Assembly: GCA_028874915.1 (NCBI GenBank)
Contig: JAPPHA010000015.1
Span: 1-40,961 of the forward strand
Source of the DNA: Paracoccaceae bacterium
Lineage (GTDB): Bacteria; Pseudomonadota; Alphaproteobacteria; Rhodobacterales; Rhodobacteraceae
DNA: 40,961 nt
Direction of reading: 5' to 3'
The position numbers and the translations under genes were made by a program. The notes under the pieces were generated by a model. That model saw nothing but the letters and a program-made list of their open reading frames with translations, did no database searches and was not told where the DNA came from. Positions 8,761 through 16,534 of this stretch are shown in pieces; the first letter of the stretch is position 1, and the number at the start of each line of letters is the position of its first letter.

Positions 8761-9935
8761 GCGTTCTGCATTTCGAACGCGCCGAATACGCGGCGCGGTT
8801 GACGGCAGTGAAGGAGCGCATGTGCGCCGAGAAGATCGATGTGCTGGTCGTCACCGAGCCGCCCAACATGTATTATCTGACTGGCTTCGACGCTTATTCC
8901 TATTACGTTCCGCAGGCGGTGGTCGTTGCCCTCCATCTGGATTTACCGATCTGGACCGGGCGGTTCATGGACGCCGTCACCGCCCAAAGTACGACCTACC
9001 TACCGTCTGATCACATCGTGCCCTATCCCGACCATTACGTGCAGTCGACCGAGCGCCACCCTATGACCTTCATTGGCAATCTGATCGCCAATAAAGGATG
9101 GAGCCACGCGTCGATCGGGGTGGAGATGGGCGCACCTTACTACAGCGCCCGCAACCACTCCGAACTGCAAAAGGCGTTGCCCAAAGCACGTTTCCAAGAC
9201 GCCGAGCTTCTGGTCAACTGGGTCCGCATCGTCAAGAGCAAGCAGGAACTTGAGTACATGCGTGCTGCTGGCGAAACGACCGATCGCATGGTCGCGGCTG
9301 CGGCACGCGCCGCGCACCCGGACATACGCGAGTGCGACCTCGCCTCGGCCATCGTCGAAGTGCAGCTCAAGGGCACTGAGCGCCACGGAGGCATGCCGAG
9401 CTCGGGCGCGCCGATGATTTGCGCCGGTGCGCGTGCCAACGAACCGCATCCGGCCTGGAACGACCAGAAACTCGGCAACAACGTCCCAGTGAACATCGAG
9501 ATGGCCGGTGTTTGCCACCGGTACCATGCGCCGATCAGCCGGACTTTCTATCTCGGTGCCCCACCCCAATCCTATCGCGACCTGGCGGAACGCGTCGCGG
9601 CTGGTGTTCATGCGGCGCTGGATGTCGTCAAGCCAGGAGCATCCTGCGAGGCGGTCGAGGCGACGTGGCGAAATACTCTCGCCCAGTGGGGTCTCGAAAA
9701 GGAGGCACGGCTCGGCTATCCAACCGGCATCGCTTTCGCGCCGACCTGGGGCGAGCGCACCGCCAGCCTGCGCAAAGGCGACACCACAGAGCTCAAGCGG
9801 GGCATGGTTTTCCATATGATGGGGGGGCTCTGGATTGAAGGCACCGGCGTGACAATTACCCAGACCTTTGTCGTCACTGATTCCGGACATGAAAACTTGA
9901 CCAAGAGTCCGCGCGAGCTCATCATCATTCCCTAG
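8733..9935 (+). CDS. M24-family hydrolase, ectoine hydrolase (DoeA)-like, copy 1
   Basis: This 400-residue protein has the creatinase/aminopeptidase-P (pita-bread) fold and resembles ectoine hydrolase DoeA, which opens the cyclic amidine ring of ectoine. From memory of that family, PNMYYLTGFDAYSYY, PDHYVQSTERHPM, LLVNWVRIVKS and YPTGIAFAPTWGERT are matching blocks. The M24 metal ligands are not conserved: NIEMAG and PISRT replace the usual Asp positions, and FHMMGGLW replaces the E-P segment. This agrees with the metal-independent chemistry of creatinase and DoeA. A His in EPHPAW is at the creatinase catalytic His position. The real substrate may be ectoine-like, creatine-like or another small amide. 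It lies 104 bp after the dehydrogenase and 50 bp before the M20 gene. A close paralogue is on the other strand at 11286-12467. Confidence 0.87.
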   Translation: MDPDIVARVSVLHFERAEYAARLTAVKERMCAEKIDVLVVTEPPNMYYLTGFDAYSYYVPQAVVVALHLDLPIWTGRFMDAVTAQSTTYLPSDHIVPYPDHYVQSTERHPMTFIGNLIANKGWSHASIGVEMGAPYYSARNHSELQKALPKARFQDAELLVNWVRIVKSKQELEYMRAAGETTDRMVAAAARAAHPDIRECDLASAIVEVQLKGTERHGGMPSSGAPMICAGARANEPHPAWNDQKLGNNVPVNIEMAGVCHRYHAPISRTFYLGAPPQSYRDLAERVAAGVHAALDVVKPGASCEAVEATWRNTLAQWGLEKEARLGYPTGIAFAPTWGERTASLRKGDTTELKRGMVFHMMGGLWIEGTGVTITQTFVVTDSGHENLTKSPRELIIIP

Positions 9936-9985
9936 CAGAACCTAGATTCGCGCCCTCTTAGGGATACCTATTCCAGGCCAAAGAC

Positions 9986-11164
9986 ATGATCCAACCGCCA
10001 GCCAAAGTATCCAATTCGTTGACTGCGAAAGTGATCGAGATTCGGCGCAGAATTCATCAATACCCGGAGTTGTCGAATCAAGAACACGCAACGCAGAAGT
10101 TGGTCGAGCGCGAGCTTCGGAAGGGCGGGCTGGAGAACATTCAGCATGTGGCGGGAACGGGATTGGTAGTCGACATTGAAGGAGCAAGCCCGGGTAAACG
10201 CCTGGTGCTGCGCGCCGACATGGACGCCTTGCCCATTCAGGAAGATCGCCCTGACCTCGACTTTGCCTCTGCCCACGACGGTGTCATGCACGCCTGTGGG
10301 CATGACGCGCACACTGCAATGCTACTGGGGGCGGCGATGATGTTGTACGACGCGCGTCAGCAATTGCAAGGATGCGTTCGATGCGTATTCCAGCCCGCCG
10401 AGGAGGCCGAACCCCTTGGCGGGCGGGCGATAGTAGCAGACGGCGTGCTCGACGATGCCGATGCTGCGCTTGCGCTGCATATCGATCCGGATATCGAAGC
10501 CGGCTGCATTGGCATAAACGATGGCGCGATGCTGGCGGGTGGCATTGAATTCACGTTGTTGGTTAAGGGGCGAAGTGCGCACGCCGCCCGACCGGAACGC
10601 GGCATCGACAGCATCTACATCGCCGCCTGCATAGTGCAGGTGCTTCAGTCCATCGCAAGCCGGCAGGTGAACCCGATGGAGCCTTTCGTATTGACGCTGG
10701 GCAAGATCCACGGCGGCACCGCAAAAAATATCATTGCCGAGCAGACCATCATCGAAGGCACCGCCCGCGTGCTCTCCGAGCGACTGCGAGAGTCGGTGCC
10801 CAAACTCATTTTGAACACCGCGCGGTCGATTGCCGCCGCCCACGGTGCGAGCGTTGAGCTCGACATCAATTACGGCGAGCCGGTGTTGGAGAACGATCCA
10901 TCGGTGAACGAATTGACTCGCCGCGCCGCAGCCAGGGTAGTTGGTGCTGACAAGATTATCGAACTGCCTGTCGGGAGCATGGGCAGCGAGGACTTCGCGT
11001 TTTATACTCAGAAGCTACCGGGTGCGATGTTTCGGCTCGGCGTATGTGCCAAAAATGATGCCGAACCCTATCCGCTGCATCACCCGCGACTCAATATTGA
11101 TGAATCGGCGTTGCCGGTCGGCATCGCCATTTTCGTAGAGGCTACGAGAGACTTTCTGAGCTGA
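9986..11164 (+). CDS. M20-family amidohydrolase (N-acyl amino acid / hippurate hydrolase type)
   Basis: This 392-residue enzyme belongs to the M20D metalloamidohydrolases, which remove acyl groups from N-acyl amino acids. The metal-binding set is present: Cys104 and His106 in HACGHDAH, Glu139-Glu140 in QPAEE, a His in ALHID, and a C-terminal His in LHHPRLNIDE. The central dimerisation domain is also recognisable (GRSAHAARPERGIDS). No signal peptide is visible, so it acts in the cytoplasm. It follows the M24 gene by 50 bp and is likely co-transcribed. Ring opening by a DoeA-like enzyme yields an acetylated product in the ectoine pathway; here an M20 deacylase could take the place of DoeB. That role is an inference from order. 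Confidence 0.92.
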   Translation: MIQPPAKVSNSLTAKVIEIRRRIHQYPELSNQEHATQKLVERELRKGGLENIQHVAGTGLVVDIEGASPGKRLVLRADMDALPIQEDRPDLDFASAHDGVMHACGHDAHTAMLLGAAMMLYDARQQLQGCVRCVFQPAEEAEPLGGRAIVADGVLDDADAALALHIDPDIEAGCIGINDGAMLAGGIEFTLLVKGRSAHAARPERGIDSIYIAACIVQVLQSIASRQVNPMEPFVLTLGKIHGGTAKNIIAEQTIIEGTARVLSERLRESVPKLILNTARSIAAAHGASVELDINYGEPVLENDPSVNELTRRAAARVVGADKIIELPVGSMGSEDFAFYTQKLPGAMFRLGVCAKNDAEPYPLHHPRLNIDESALPVGIAIFVEATRDFLS

Positions 11165-11285
11165 CTTTGCTTGTTTCGCCGGCAAAACATGCGGCCGTCG
11201 TGCTGGCCAGCGTTCGTCTCTGCACAGCGGGTGGCAGGGGAACAGTCGCCAAAGCCAAAAATCAACAGCCCCGGCTTTCCTTCGA

Positions 11286-12467
11286 CTACTTGACGAAAAG
11301 AGTGCGCGGCGTCGAACACAGGGCCTCATGGCCACTCTCAGTGACTGCGAAGGATTGCGTGATTGCGACACTGACATCGTCCAGCCACAGGCCAGGCATC
11401 ATATGGAAACACATGCCCGGCTCAAGAACCGTTTCGTCTCCCTTGCGCAAACTGGCCGTTCGTTCACCGACCGCGGGCGGATAGCCAATTCCGATGGAAT
11501 AACCGAGCCTCGACTCTTTCTCGAGGCCGTGTCGGGCGAGCGATTGCCGAAAGAAGGCATTGACCTCCGAGCATGTGCGACCGGGGCGAATACTCTCGAG
11601 TCCCGCATTCAGAGCTTCGATCGCGATGTCAGAGAGCTCACGGTAGGCGGGGGAAGGTTGTCCGACCGAGATCGTGCGACCTAGATTGACCTGGTAGCGG
11701 AGCCGATTTCCGTGAACTTCGATATAGACCGTTGTTGAAGCCGGCAGCGGCTCGTCGGTCCACGCCGGATGTGGCTCGAGGGCCCTCCCTCCAACGCCGA
11801 GCATCAGCTGCGAGCAGTCATAGCTTCCCCCGAATTCAGGCGTGCCAGACACTTGCTGGTGATAGATGGCGGCGGCGAGATCACATTCGCGGACTCCGGG
11901 TTCGATTGTATCGACGGCCCGCTGTATCGCGGCATCGGCGATTCGGCCGGCCTGTCGCATGAGAGATAGTTCGGCCGGGCTTTTCACAATTCGGATCCAA
12001 TTCACCAGTAGATCCGAGTCTACAAATTCAGCGAGCGGAAGAGCTCGGGCGAGATCGGCGTGTGCACGCGCGGAATAGTAGTAGCCTCCCATCTCTACGC
12101 CGATTTTCACCTTTTGGCCGCCAATTTCTTTTACCACGTCGGCCATAATGTCGTACGCGGACAAGCCAGCAGCCGACTGGACATATTCGTCTTCGTAAGA
12201 TCTGATATTGTCATCCGAAAGATAGGTAGTCCTTACTGCAGAGACGCGGTCCATGAAACGCCCGATCCAGATGGGTTCGTCGTGATGGAGCGCGACGATC
12301 ACCATTTGTGGCGTGTAGAACGAATAAGCGTTGTAGCCGGTCAGATAATTTTGGTTCGGGGGCTCCGAGAGAAGCAATATATTGATTCCTCTTTTGGCCA
12401 TCGCTTCTTTTACAGCCGTCAAGCGCGCCGCAAATTCGGCGCGCTCAAAATGCAGTTCCTTTTTCAT
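11286..12467 (-). CDS. M24-family hydrolase, ectoine hydrolase (DoeA)-like, copy 2
   Basis: This 393-residue paralogue of the gene at 8733-9935 is encoded on the opposite strand. Shared blocks include HFERAEFAARLTAVKEAM, PNQNYLTGYNAYSFYTPQ, DLLVNWIRIVKSPAE, GRALEPHPAWTD and GERTASLRKGDETVLEPGM. Metal ligands are again replaced (VYIEVHG, QVNLGRT, FHMMPGLW), as in creatinase and ectoine hydrolase. The YPDHYVQSTERHP block of copy 1 is here YEDEYVQSAAGLS, so substrate contacts may differ. It lies 131 bp downstream of the PhyH-type dioxygenase gene on the same strand and converges on the M20 gene. Having two diverged copies suggests sequential or alternative substrates rather than a recent duplication. 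Confidence 0.87.
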   Translation of the reverse strand: MKKELHFERAEFAARLTAVKEAMAKRGINILLLSEPPNQNYLTGYNAYSFYTPQMVIVALHHDEPIWIGRFMDRVSAVRTTYLSDDNIRSYEDEYVQSAAGLSAYDIMADVVKEIGGQKVKIGVEMGGYYYSARAHADLARALPLAEFVDSDLLVNWIRIVKSPAELSLMRQAGRIADAAIQRAVDTIEPGVRECDLAAAIYHQQVSGTPEFGGSYDCSQLMLGVGGRALEPHPAWTDEPLPASTTVYIEVHGNRLRYQVNLGRTISVGQPSPAYRELSDIAIEALNAGLESIRPGRTCSEVNAFFRQSLARHGLEKESRLGYSIGIGYPPAVGERTASLRKGDETVLEPGMCFHMMPGLWLDDVSVAITQSFAVTESGHEALCSTPRTLFVK

Positions 12468-12598
12468 ACCGATGTACCTCGGATTGAATGCCAGAATTGG
12501 GCATTGTCCGCGGACGCGAGCTTAGAGGAACCGAGTGCTTCGATTCGGTTGAGGGCGAGGATCCGACCTATCACTTTCGATCCGAGGGCAAAGCCTCG

Positions 12599-13483
12599 CT
12601 ACTCCTCGGCCCCGAAGGAGCGGCCGATGAACGCACCCTGTTGCTGAAAGATTGATCCGAGTCTTGCGCCGGGCACCGGCAAACGCACCGGCACATTGGC
12701 GAGGCGCGGTACGATCGTCGCTTCGCCACGCACAATCAAGGATTCGAACGCGTCGGGGTCTTCTGTCAGCGGCACGGATCTTTCGGGTGTTAGCAAAGGC
12801 CAGGTGTCCGCCGCGGCATAGTTCAAGTTCAACAGTGAGCGAGGTCGTCCGCTCCGGCTTTCTGACGAACCGTGCACTGCCCGCACGTGATGGACGGTAA
12901 TGGAGCCCGCGGGCCCGGTGAGGGCTACCGCCGAGGAGGCGTCGAAGCCGGCGACCTCTGGGTTGATCGCGCCGACGAACCAGCCATCGTCATGGTGGTC
13001 GAAGATGGGTCCCATGTGCGAGCCGGGAATAACGCTTAACGGACCGTTTTCCGCCGCGCAGTCGTCGAGCATTACGTTAATGGAAAGCATGTCGTCGTTG
13101 GTCTGGGGGTAGAATGCCCAGTCTTGGTGCCATTCAATGGTGGCGCCGCCGCTGGCCGGTTTACAGTTCAGCTTGGAGTGGTCGAATCGGATGTTCGGTC
13201 CAATTAGATCAGCAACGATGTCGAGCACGGTTGAGGACCGCATCATCGCCGAATAGGCCGGATGCTGTCTGTCCGGAACCCTGATACGGTTTACCTTGGG
13301 CTGCTCTGCCGTGTGACCTTCGGCCAGGTCGAAAACATCGTTGCTGGTGCTCACCGAACGAGCCTGCTCGAGAAACGCGTCGGTGACGCGGCGCAGCTCG
13401 TTGAGCGTCTCGCCTTTAACTGCGTTTTCGACGACAAGGTAGCCATTCTCTTTGTAGTGCACAATTTGGCGTTTCTGCAGCAT
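12599..13483 (-). CDS. Phytanoyl-CoA dioxygenase (PhyH) family Fe(II)/2-oxoglutarate oxygenase
   Basis: This 294-residue protein has the PhyH-type double-stranded beta-helix. The iron-binding triad is His119 and Asp121 in EWHQDW plus His204 in HHVRAVHGS, and Arg215 in GRPRSLL is at the 2-oxoglutarate-binding position. Bacterial members hydroxylate or demethylate small molecules; the ectoine hydroxylase EctD is in the same superfamily, but this sequence is not clearly EctD. It is the promoter-proximal gene of a minus-strand pair with the second M24 gene and is divergent from the ABC importer genes. The IS66-derived element inserted only about 40 bp upstream of its start and has probably displaced or replaced the promoter. 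Confidence 0.9.
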   Translation of the reverse strand: MLQKRQIVHYKENGYLVVENAVKGETLNELRRVTDAFLEQARSVSTSNDVFDLAEGHTAEQPKVNRIRVPDRQHPAYSAMMRSSTVLDIVADLIGPNIRFDHSKLNCKPASGGATIEWHQDWAFYPQTNDDMLSINVMLDDCAAENGPLSVIPGSHMGPIFDHHDDGWFVGAINPEVAGFDASSAVALTGPAGSITVHHVRAVHGSSESRSGRPRSLLNLNYAAADTWPLLTPERSVPLTEDPDAFESLIVRGEATIVPRLANVPVRLPVPGARLGSIFQQQGAFIGRSFGAEE

Positions 13484-13514
13484 CGCTTATCTCCCCGATC
13501 GAAAACTGGAGCAA

Positions 13515-13522
13515 CCAATTAC
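13515..13522. repeat. Left 8-bp target site duplication (CCAATTAC)
   Basis: The 8-mer CCAATTAC lies immediately outside the left terminal repeat that begins at 13523 and is repeated exactly at 14599-14606 outside the right terminal repeat. Eight-base target duplications are the hallmark of IS66-family insertion. Confidence 0.9.
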
Positions 13523-13539
13523 GTAACTGCTCACCCCTT
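13523..13539 (+). repeat. Left terminal inverted repeat of the IS66-derived element
   Basis: GTAACTGCTCACCCCTT, 17 of 17 bases complementary to 14582-14598. The stop codon of the transposase relic (13531-13533 on the minus strand) lies inside this repeat. Confidence 0.9.
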
Positions 13540-13838
13540 CTTGGGAGCAGATTCGGCGTAGTGCAACTTGATCATGTCTGCGGCCTTTCCTGCAAGCGCG
13601 ATCTGGATGGCGACGAGGGGATTGTATCCGAGCGCGGCCATCGAGCTCAGGCCGCTTGAGATCCGGCACCAGGCCTCGGCGTGATGCCGTGTCCGGAAGC
13701 ACCCGGACACCTTTATCTTGACCTACGCATCCTGATCTTCCGCTCTCCGGCATTGTTGGTGAAGCTGACGTCCGGGTCGCTCATGAAGCGCAGCACGGAT
13801 TCCTCGTGCTTCAGGAGGCGCTCATGCAGGTTGTGCGC
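13531..13838 (-). pseudogene. IS66 transposase (TnpC) C-terminal remnant, frameshifted
   Basis: Read on the minus strand, HNLHERLLKHEESVLRFM and DPDVSFTNNAGERKIRM match the end of the IS66 DDE transposase, including the FTNN-ER block with the catalytic Glu. The frame then breaks near 13725. Shifting by one base restores VKIKVSGCFRTRHHAEAWCR, then SSGLSSMAALGYNP and the C-terminal LHYAESAPKKG, with the stop inside the terminal repeat. Upstream of His-Asn at about 13835 the sequence changes directly to the methylase gene. This marks the recombination junction that captured the passenger gene. Confidence 0.88.
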
Positions 13839-14460
13839 GTCGGCCCCAGTTCTCCGCCTTGCGTTTGACCATCTGGCGATGGGTGAAGTCCCTGCCGGCG
13901 AACCGGGCCCAGTGCAGCCGGTCGGGCTCGAAGTTGAACCAGACGGTCTCGGTGACCACCGCCGCCTGGTTGTTGACCTGCAGCGACATCGAGCGCCAGC
14001 CGGCAAGGTGCGTCTGGTAGAGCCGGGACGGGTATCCGGAGATCATGACCTGGCAGTCCAGCGACTTCAGAAGCGTCAGCAGCGCCACATGCGCCGCGTC
14101 GTCGAAATCGTGACGGTAGCGGCGCTCGGACCGCCGGGTCGCCTGCAGGCAGGGCGGGTCGCAGCAGACCAGCTCGCGGCCCAGGAACGGGAATGCCTCG
14201 AGAAAGCGCAGGGCGCATCCGTGGCGCAACTCCAAAGCGCCGTCGCCGTCGAAGCCCCCCAAAGCGCGGAGATCGAGATCGATGCCGATGTTGCGGATCG
14301 CGGGCGGCTTGCGCTTCATGATGGCGCCGCCCCCAAGGAACGGCTCGATGTACACGTCATGAGGCGGCATCGCCGCGATGATCGCCTGGCTGAGACCGGA
14401 CGTGGCCTTGGAGCCGAACCATGCAGTCACCGCAGAAGCCTCTCCGCCTGCCCGAATCAA
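13822..14460 (-). CDS. D12-class DNA adenine methylase (passenger gene), C-terminally trimmed
   Basis: This 212-residue protein matches D12-class N6-adenine methyltransferases common in alphaproteobacterial phages and islands. It has TAWFGSKA at the start, the S-adenosylmethionine-binding motif EPFLGGGAI around residues 39-47, GRELVCCDPPC around 95-104, and VWFNF, RDFTHRQ and KRKAENWGRR near the end. Two oddities are visible. The catalytic DPPY motif reads DPPC (residues 101-104). The protein also stops right after KRKAENWGRR, where relatives from memory continue for about 25-30 residues; the cut coincides with the IS66 junction at about 13838. No restriction endonuclease gene accompanies it, so it is an orphan methylase. 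Activity is uncertain because of the Tyr-to-Cys change. Confidence 0.85.
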   Translation of the reverse strand: MIRAGGEASAVTAWFGSKATSGLSQAIIAAMPPHDVYIEPFLGGGAIMKRKPPAIRNIGIDLDLRALGGFDGDGALELRHGCALRFLEAFPFLGRELVCCDPPCLQATRRSERRYRHDFDDAAHVALLTLLKSLDCQVMISGYPSRLYQTHLAGWRSMSLQVNNQAAVVTETVWFNFEPDRLHWARFAGRDFTHRQMVKRKAENWGRRAQPA

Positions 14461-14581
14461 CGCATGACCCCCGGACAGGCGTCGGATGCTATGTTGTCAA
14501 ATGCGGTCCCTGCAGAAGGAAGAACCGTTCGCCCGGCTCGCGACAAACCAGTCACGCCACGCAAGGGGGCACACCTGAACC

Positions 14582-14598
14582 AAGGGGTGAGCAGTTAC
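14582..14598 (-). repeat. Right terminal inverted repeat of the IS66-derived element
   Basis: Reverse complement of GTAACTGCTCACCCCTT, a perfect 17-base match to the left end. Beyond 17 bases the two ends diverge. Confidence 0.9.
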
Positions 14599-14606
14599 CC
14601 AATTAC
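14599..14606. repeat. Right 8-bp target site duplication (CCAATTAC)
   Basis: Exact copy of 13515-13522, immediately outside the right terminal repeat. Confidence 0.9.
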
Positions 14607-14727
14607 CTTATCAATTCACCTGAAGCGGGCCACCTCTCCCCCGAATACAAGTCAACAAGACGTCCAGTTTGAAGGCAAAAGTCGCTTGTGGTATACTGCT
14701 TTCGGCTACGAATGGGAGGGAAGAACA

Positions 14728-16221
14728 ATGAAGAGTCTGAATGTATTTCTCGGAACGGTCATCGTCGCGGCGATGTCGATAACGCTAGTCCACGCGTCGG
14801 ACGGAACATTTCGCCAATCCCACTACGGTGGATTTAAAGGGTTAGACCTCGACCCAGCGTCAGAAAATCGCTTCTTTCAAGTAACAGAGAAGACGATGAG
14901 CCGCTTGATCAGGCCCGGCGAAGGCGGAAAGCCAGATGCGGATCTGGCGACTGAGTGGTCTTCGAACGACGACACGACCGAATGGATCTTCAAGTTGCGT
15001 GAAGGGGTCAAATTCCACGACGGGTCTGACTTCGATGCGGCCGACGTGATTTATACCTTTGATCACGTACAAGACCCCGAATTCGATTCGACCGCCGCGG
15101 CGGTCGTCAAGATGGTCGAAAAGATAGAAGCCCTCGACCCGTTCACTATCAAGATGACCCTCAGTGCACCATACCCGGATCTCGGGTTAGCGCTGCAGGA
15201 TTATCGCTTGCGGATAATTCCGGAAGGCTCGGTGGATACAATTTCGACGACCGGTATCGGAACCGGACCATTTATGGTGGATACATACGATCCTGACGGC
15301 ACAACCGTTCTGAAGGCGAATCCCGACTATTGGGAGGGCCCGCCCGGTGTCGAGACGATCGAGGTCATCGCCATCGTGGATGCGAATGCGCGCGTACAAG
15401 CATTACAAACCGGCCAGATCGACATGCTAGGCTGGAGTGATATGACTGGGGAAAGTCGACGGCTCTTCGAGAACAACCCAGATTACAAAATGCTGACCGT
15501 TGAAACAGGCGCTTGGACGGGAATCGCTTTCCTGACAGACACAGAGCCCTTCACCGACCCACGCGTGCGCAAGGCGCTGCGAATAGCAACAGATCGCCAA
15601 GCCCTGATTGACCTCGTTCTTGGCCCCGGCAACGGCACAGTTGCCTGTGATCATCCGGTGTGGACGGGCGATCAATATTGGACGCCGATCGAATGCCCCC
15701 AGCAGATCGAAGAAGCCAAGCGGCTGCTCGCCGAAGCGGGCTATCCCGATGGCATCGAGTTCGATATCGTCACCAGCAACATTGAATCCTATTTCATTCC
15801 GCTGGCGGAGGCCTATCAGCAACAAGTTGCGGAGGCCGGGATCAGGGCCAACATCGTGGTGGCCCCGGCGGAAGGATACTGGTCGGAAGTCTGGTTGAAG
15901 CTGCCAGTCTCGCAAACGAGGTGGGGCCAAAACCCCGCTGACAAAATCCTAAATGCAGACTTTAGGGGTGGTGCGCAGTGGAACGAAACCCGTTTCAACA
16001 ATGCGGAGTTCGACGCTTTGCTGGATCAGGCGGGTCAGGAACCCGACTTCGAGAAACGAAAGGCTCTGTACGCTCAACTGCAGCGGATAATCTACGAGAC
16101 AGGCGGAAACTTCATTCCGTTTCACATGAACCAGGCCATTGCAGTGACCGACAGAGTTTCCGGGATGCAAGCGGTGGTTGGAGATGCTGTCCGTTACCAC
16201 CTAATAACTGTAAGCGACTAA
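14728..16221 (+). CDS. ABC transporter substrate-binding protein, peptide/opine/nickel family 5
   Basis: This is a 497-residue periplasmic solute-binding protein of the DppA/OppA class. The open frame runs back through the IS66-derived element, but the true start is ATG 14728, seven bases after GGGAGGG, giving a classic signal peptide (MKSLNVFLGTVIVAAMSITL, cleavage after VHA). Family blocks include LATEWSSNDDTTEWIFKLRE, GVKFHDGSDFDAADVIYTFD, GTGPF and PRVRKALRIATDR. It captures the ligand for the permeases and ATPase that follow. The family binds peptides, opines, amino-acid conjugates or similar; the neighbouring hydrolases point to an amide or peptide-like ligand. A GC-rich hairpin follows the gene. 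Confidence 0.94.
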   Translation: MKSLNVFLGTVIVAAMSITLVHASDGTFRQSHYGGFKGLDLDPASENRFFQVTEKTMSRLIRPGEGGKPDADLATEWSSNDDTTEWIFKLREGVKFHDGSDFDAADVIYTFDHVQDPEFDSTAAAVVKMVEKIEALDPFTIKMTLSAPYPDLGLALQDYRLRIIPEGSVDTISTTGIGTGPFMVDTYDPDGTTVLKANPDYWEGPPGVETIEVIAIVDANARVQALQTGQIDMLGWSDMTGESRRLFENNPDYKMLTVETGAWTGIAFLTDTEPFTDPRVRKALRIATDRQALIDLVLGPGNGTVACDHPVWTGDQYWTPIECPQQIEEAKRLLAEAGYPDGIEFDIVTSNIESYFIPLAEAYQQQVAEAGIRANIVVAPAEGYWSEVWLKLPVSQTRWGQNPADKILNADFRGGAQWNETRFNNAEFDALLDQAGQEPDFEKRKALYAQLQRIIYETGGNFIPFHMNQAIAVTDRVSGMQAVVGDAVRYHLITVSD

Positions 16222-16534
16222 CCGACAGGTAATGCTCTTGCAGTCCAATAGTAAGTGGAGTCCACGTCGCTTTGGCCCGGGCCTTTGGTCCGGGCCCGGG
16301 ATGCTGGAAACAAGGCGAGAGCCCGGCTGAAATGCTACTGCTCAGGCCTGAATTTCCATCGACTGAACTCCTGACATATACGTTTCCGAAAACCGCCACG
16401 GACTCGCCGACTGTTACTTTGCGGGTGACGCCACCCGGTGCCTTATCTACCGCTCGCTGTCGGGAATGGATCCTCGAACTTCTTGAGTTCAACTTGGTTT
16501 CCAGGCCATGGCAAGGCCGTGATCAGGAGTCGAA
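16222..16534. other. Intergenic spacer between binding-protein and permease genes
   Basis: About 313 bases without a recognised gene. It holds the hairpin at 16274-16296 and, just before the permease start at 16535, an AGGAG ribosome binding site. Short frames on both strands cross it but have no recognisable product. Confidence 0.5.
16274..16296 (+). terminator. GC-rich hairpin after the binding-protein gene
   Basis: GGCCCGGGCC pairs with GGTCCGGGCC (ten pairs, one G-T) around a TTT loop. No T-run follows. A hairpin here fits the known pattern in which the binding-protein mRNA is stabilised relative to the permease mRNA, or transcription is attenuated between them. Confidence 0.6.

Larger units (their letters stand above)
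13523..14598. mobile_element. 1,076-bp IS66-derived element carrying a DNA adenine methylase gene
   Basis: Ends are perfect 17-bp inverted repeats: GTAACTGCTCACCCCTT at 13523-13539 and its reverse complement at 14582-14598. They begin with GTAA as IS66-family ends do. An exact 8-bp direct repeat, CCAATTAC, flanks them (13515-13522, 14599-14606). Inside lie only the frameshifted last ~95 codons of an IS66 transposase and, directly abutting it, a methylase gene missing its last residues. Because the target duplication encloses the chimaera, the element most likely moved as this unit, using transposase from elsewhere. It landed in the divergent promoter region between phyH and the binding-protein gene. 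IS66 elements are normally about 2.5 kb with tnpA, tnpB and tnpC; here tnpA, tnpB and most of tnpC are gone. Confidence 0.88.

Noticed and set aside
9000-9890. 296-codon minus-strand frame inside the first M24 gene
   Set aside because: It is a shadow of the M24 gene, with no family motifs and no ribosome site.
12599-13483. Ectoine hydroxylase EctD
   Set aside because: It shares the superfamily and iron motif, but the EctD-specific segments I know are not evident and no ectABC genes are present.
13681-16221. One 846-codon open frame across the IS66 element and the binding-protein gene
   Set aside because: The first ~350 codons are antisense to the methylase and transposase relic. The signal peptide and ribosome site at 14728 define the real start.
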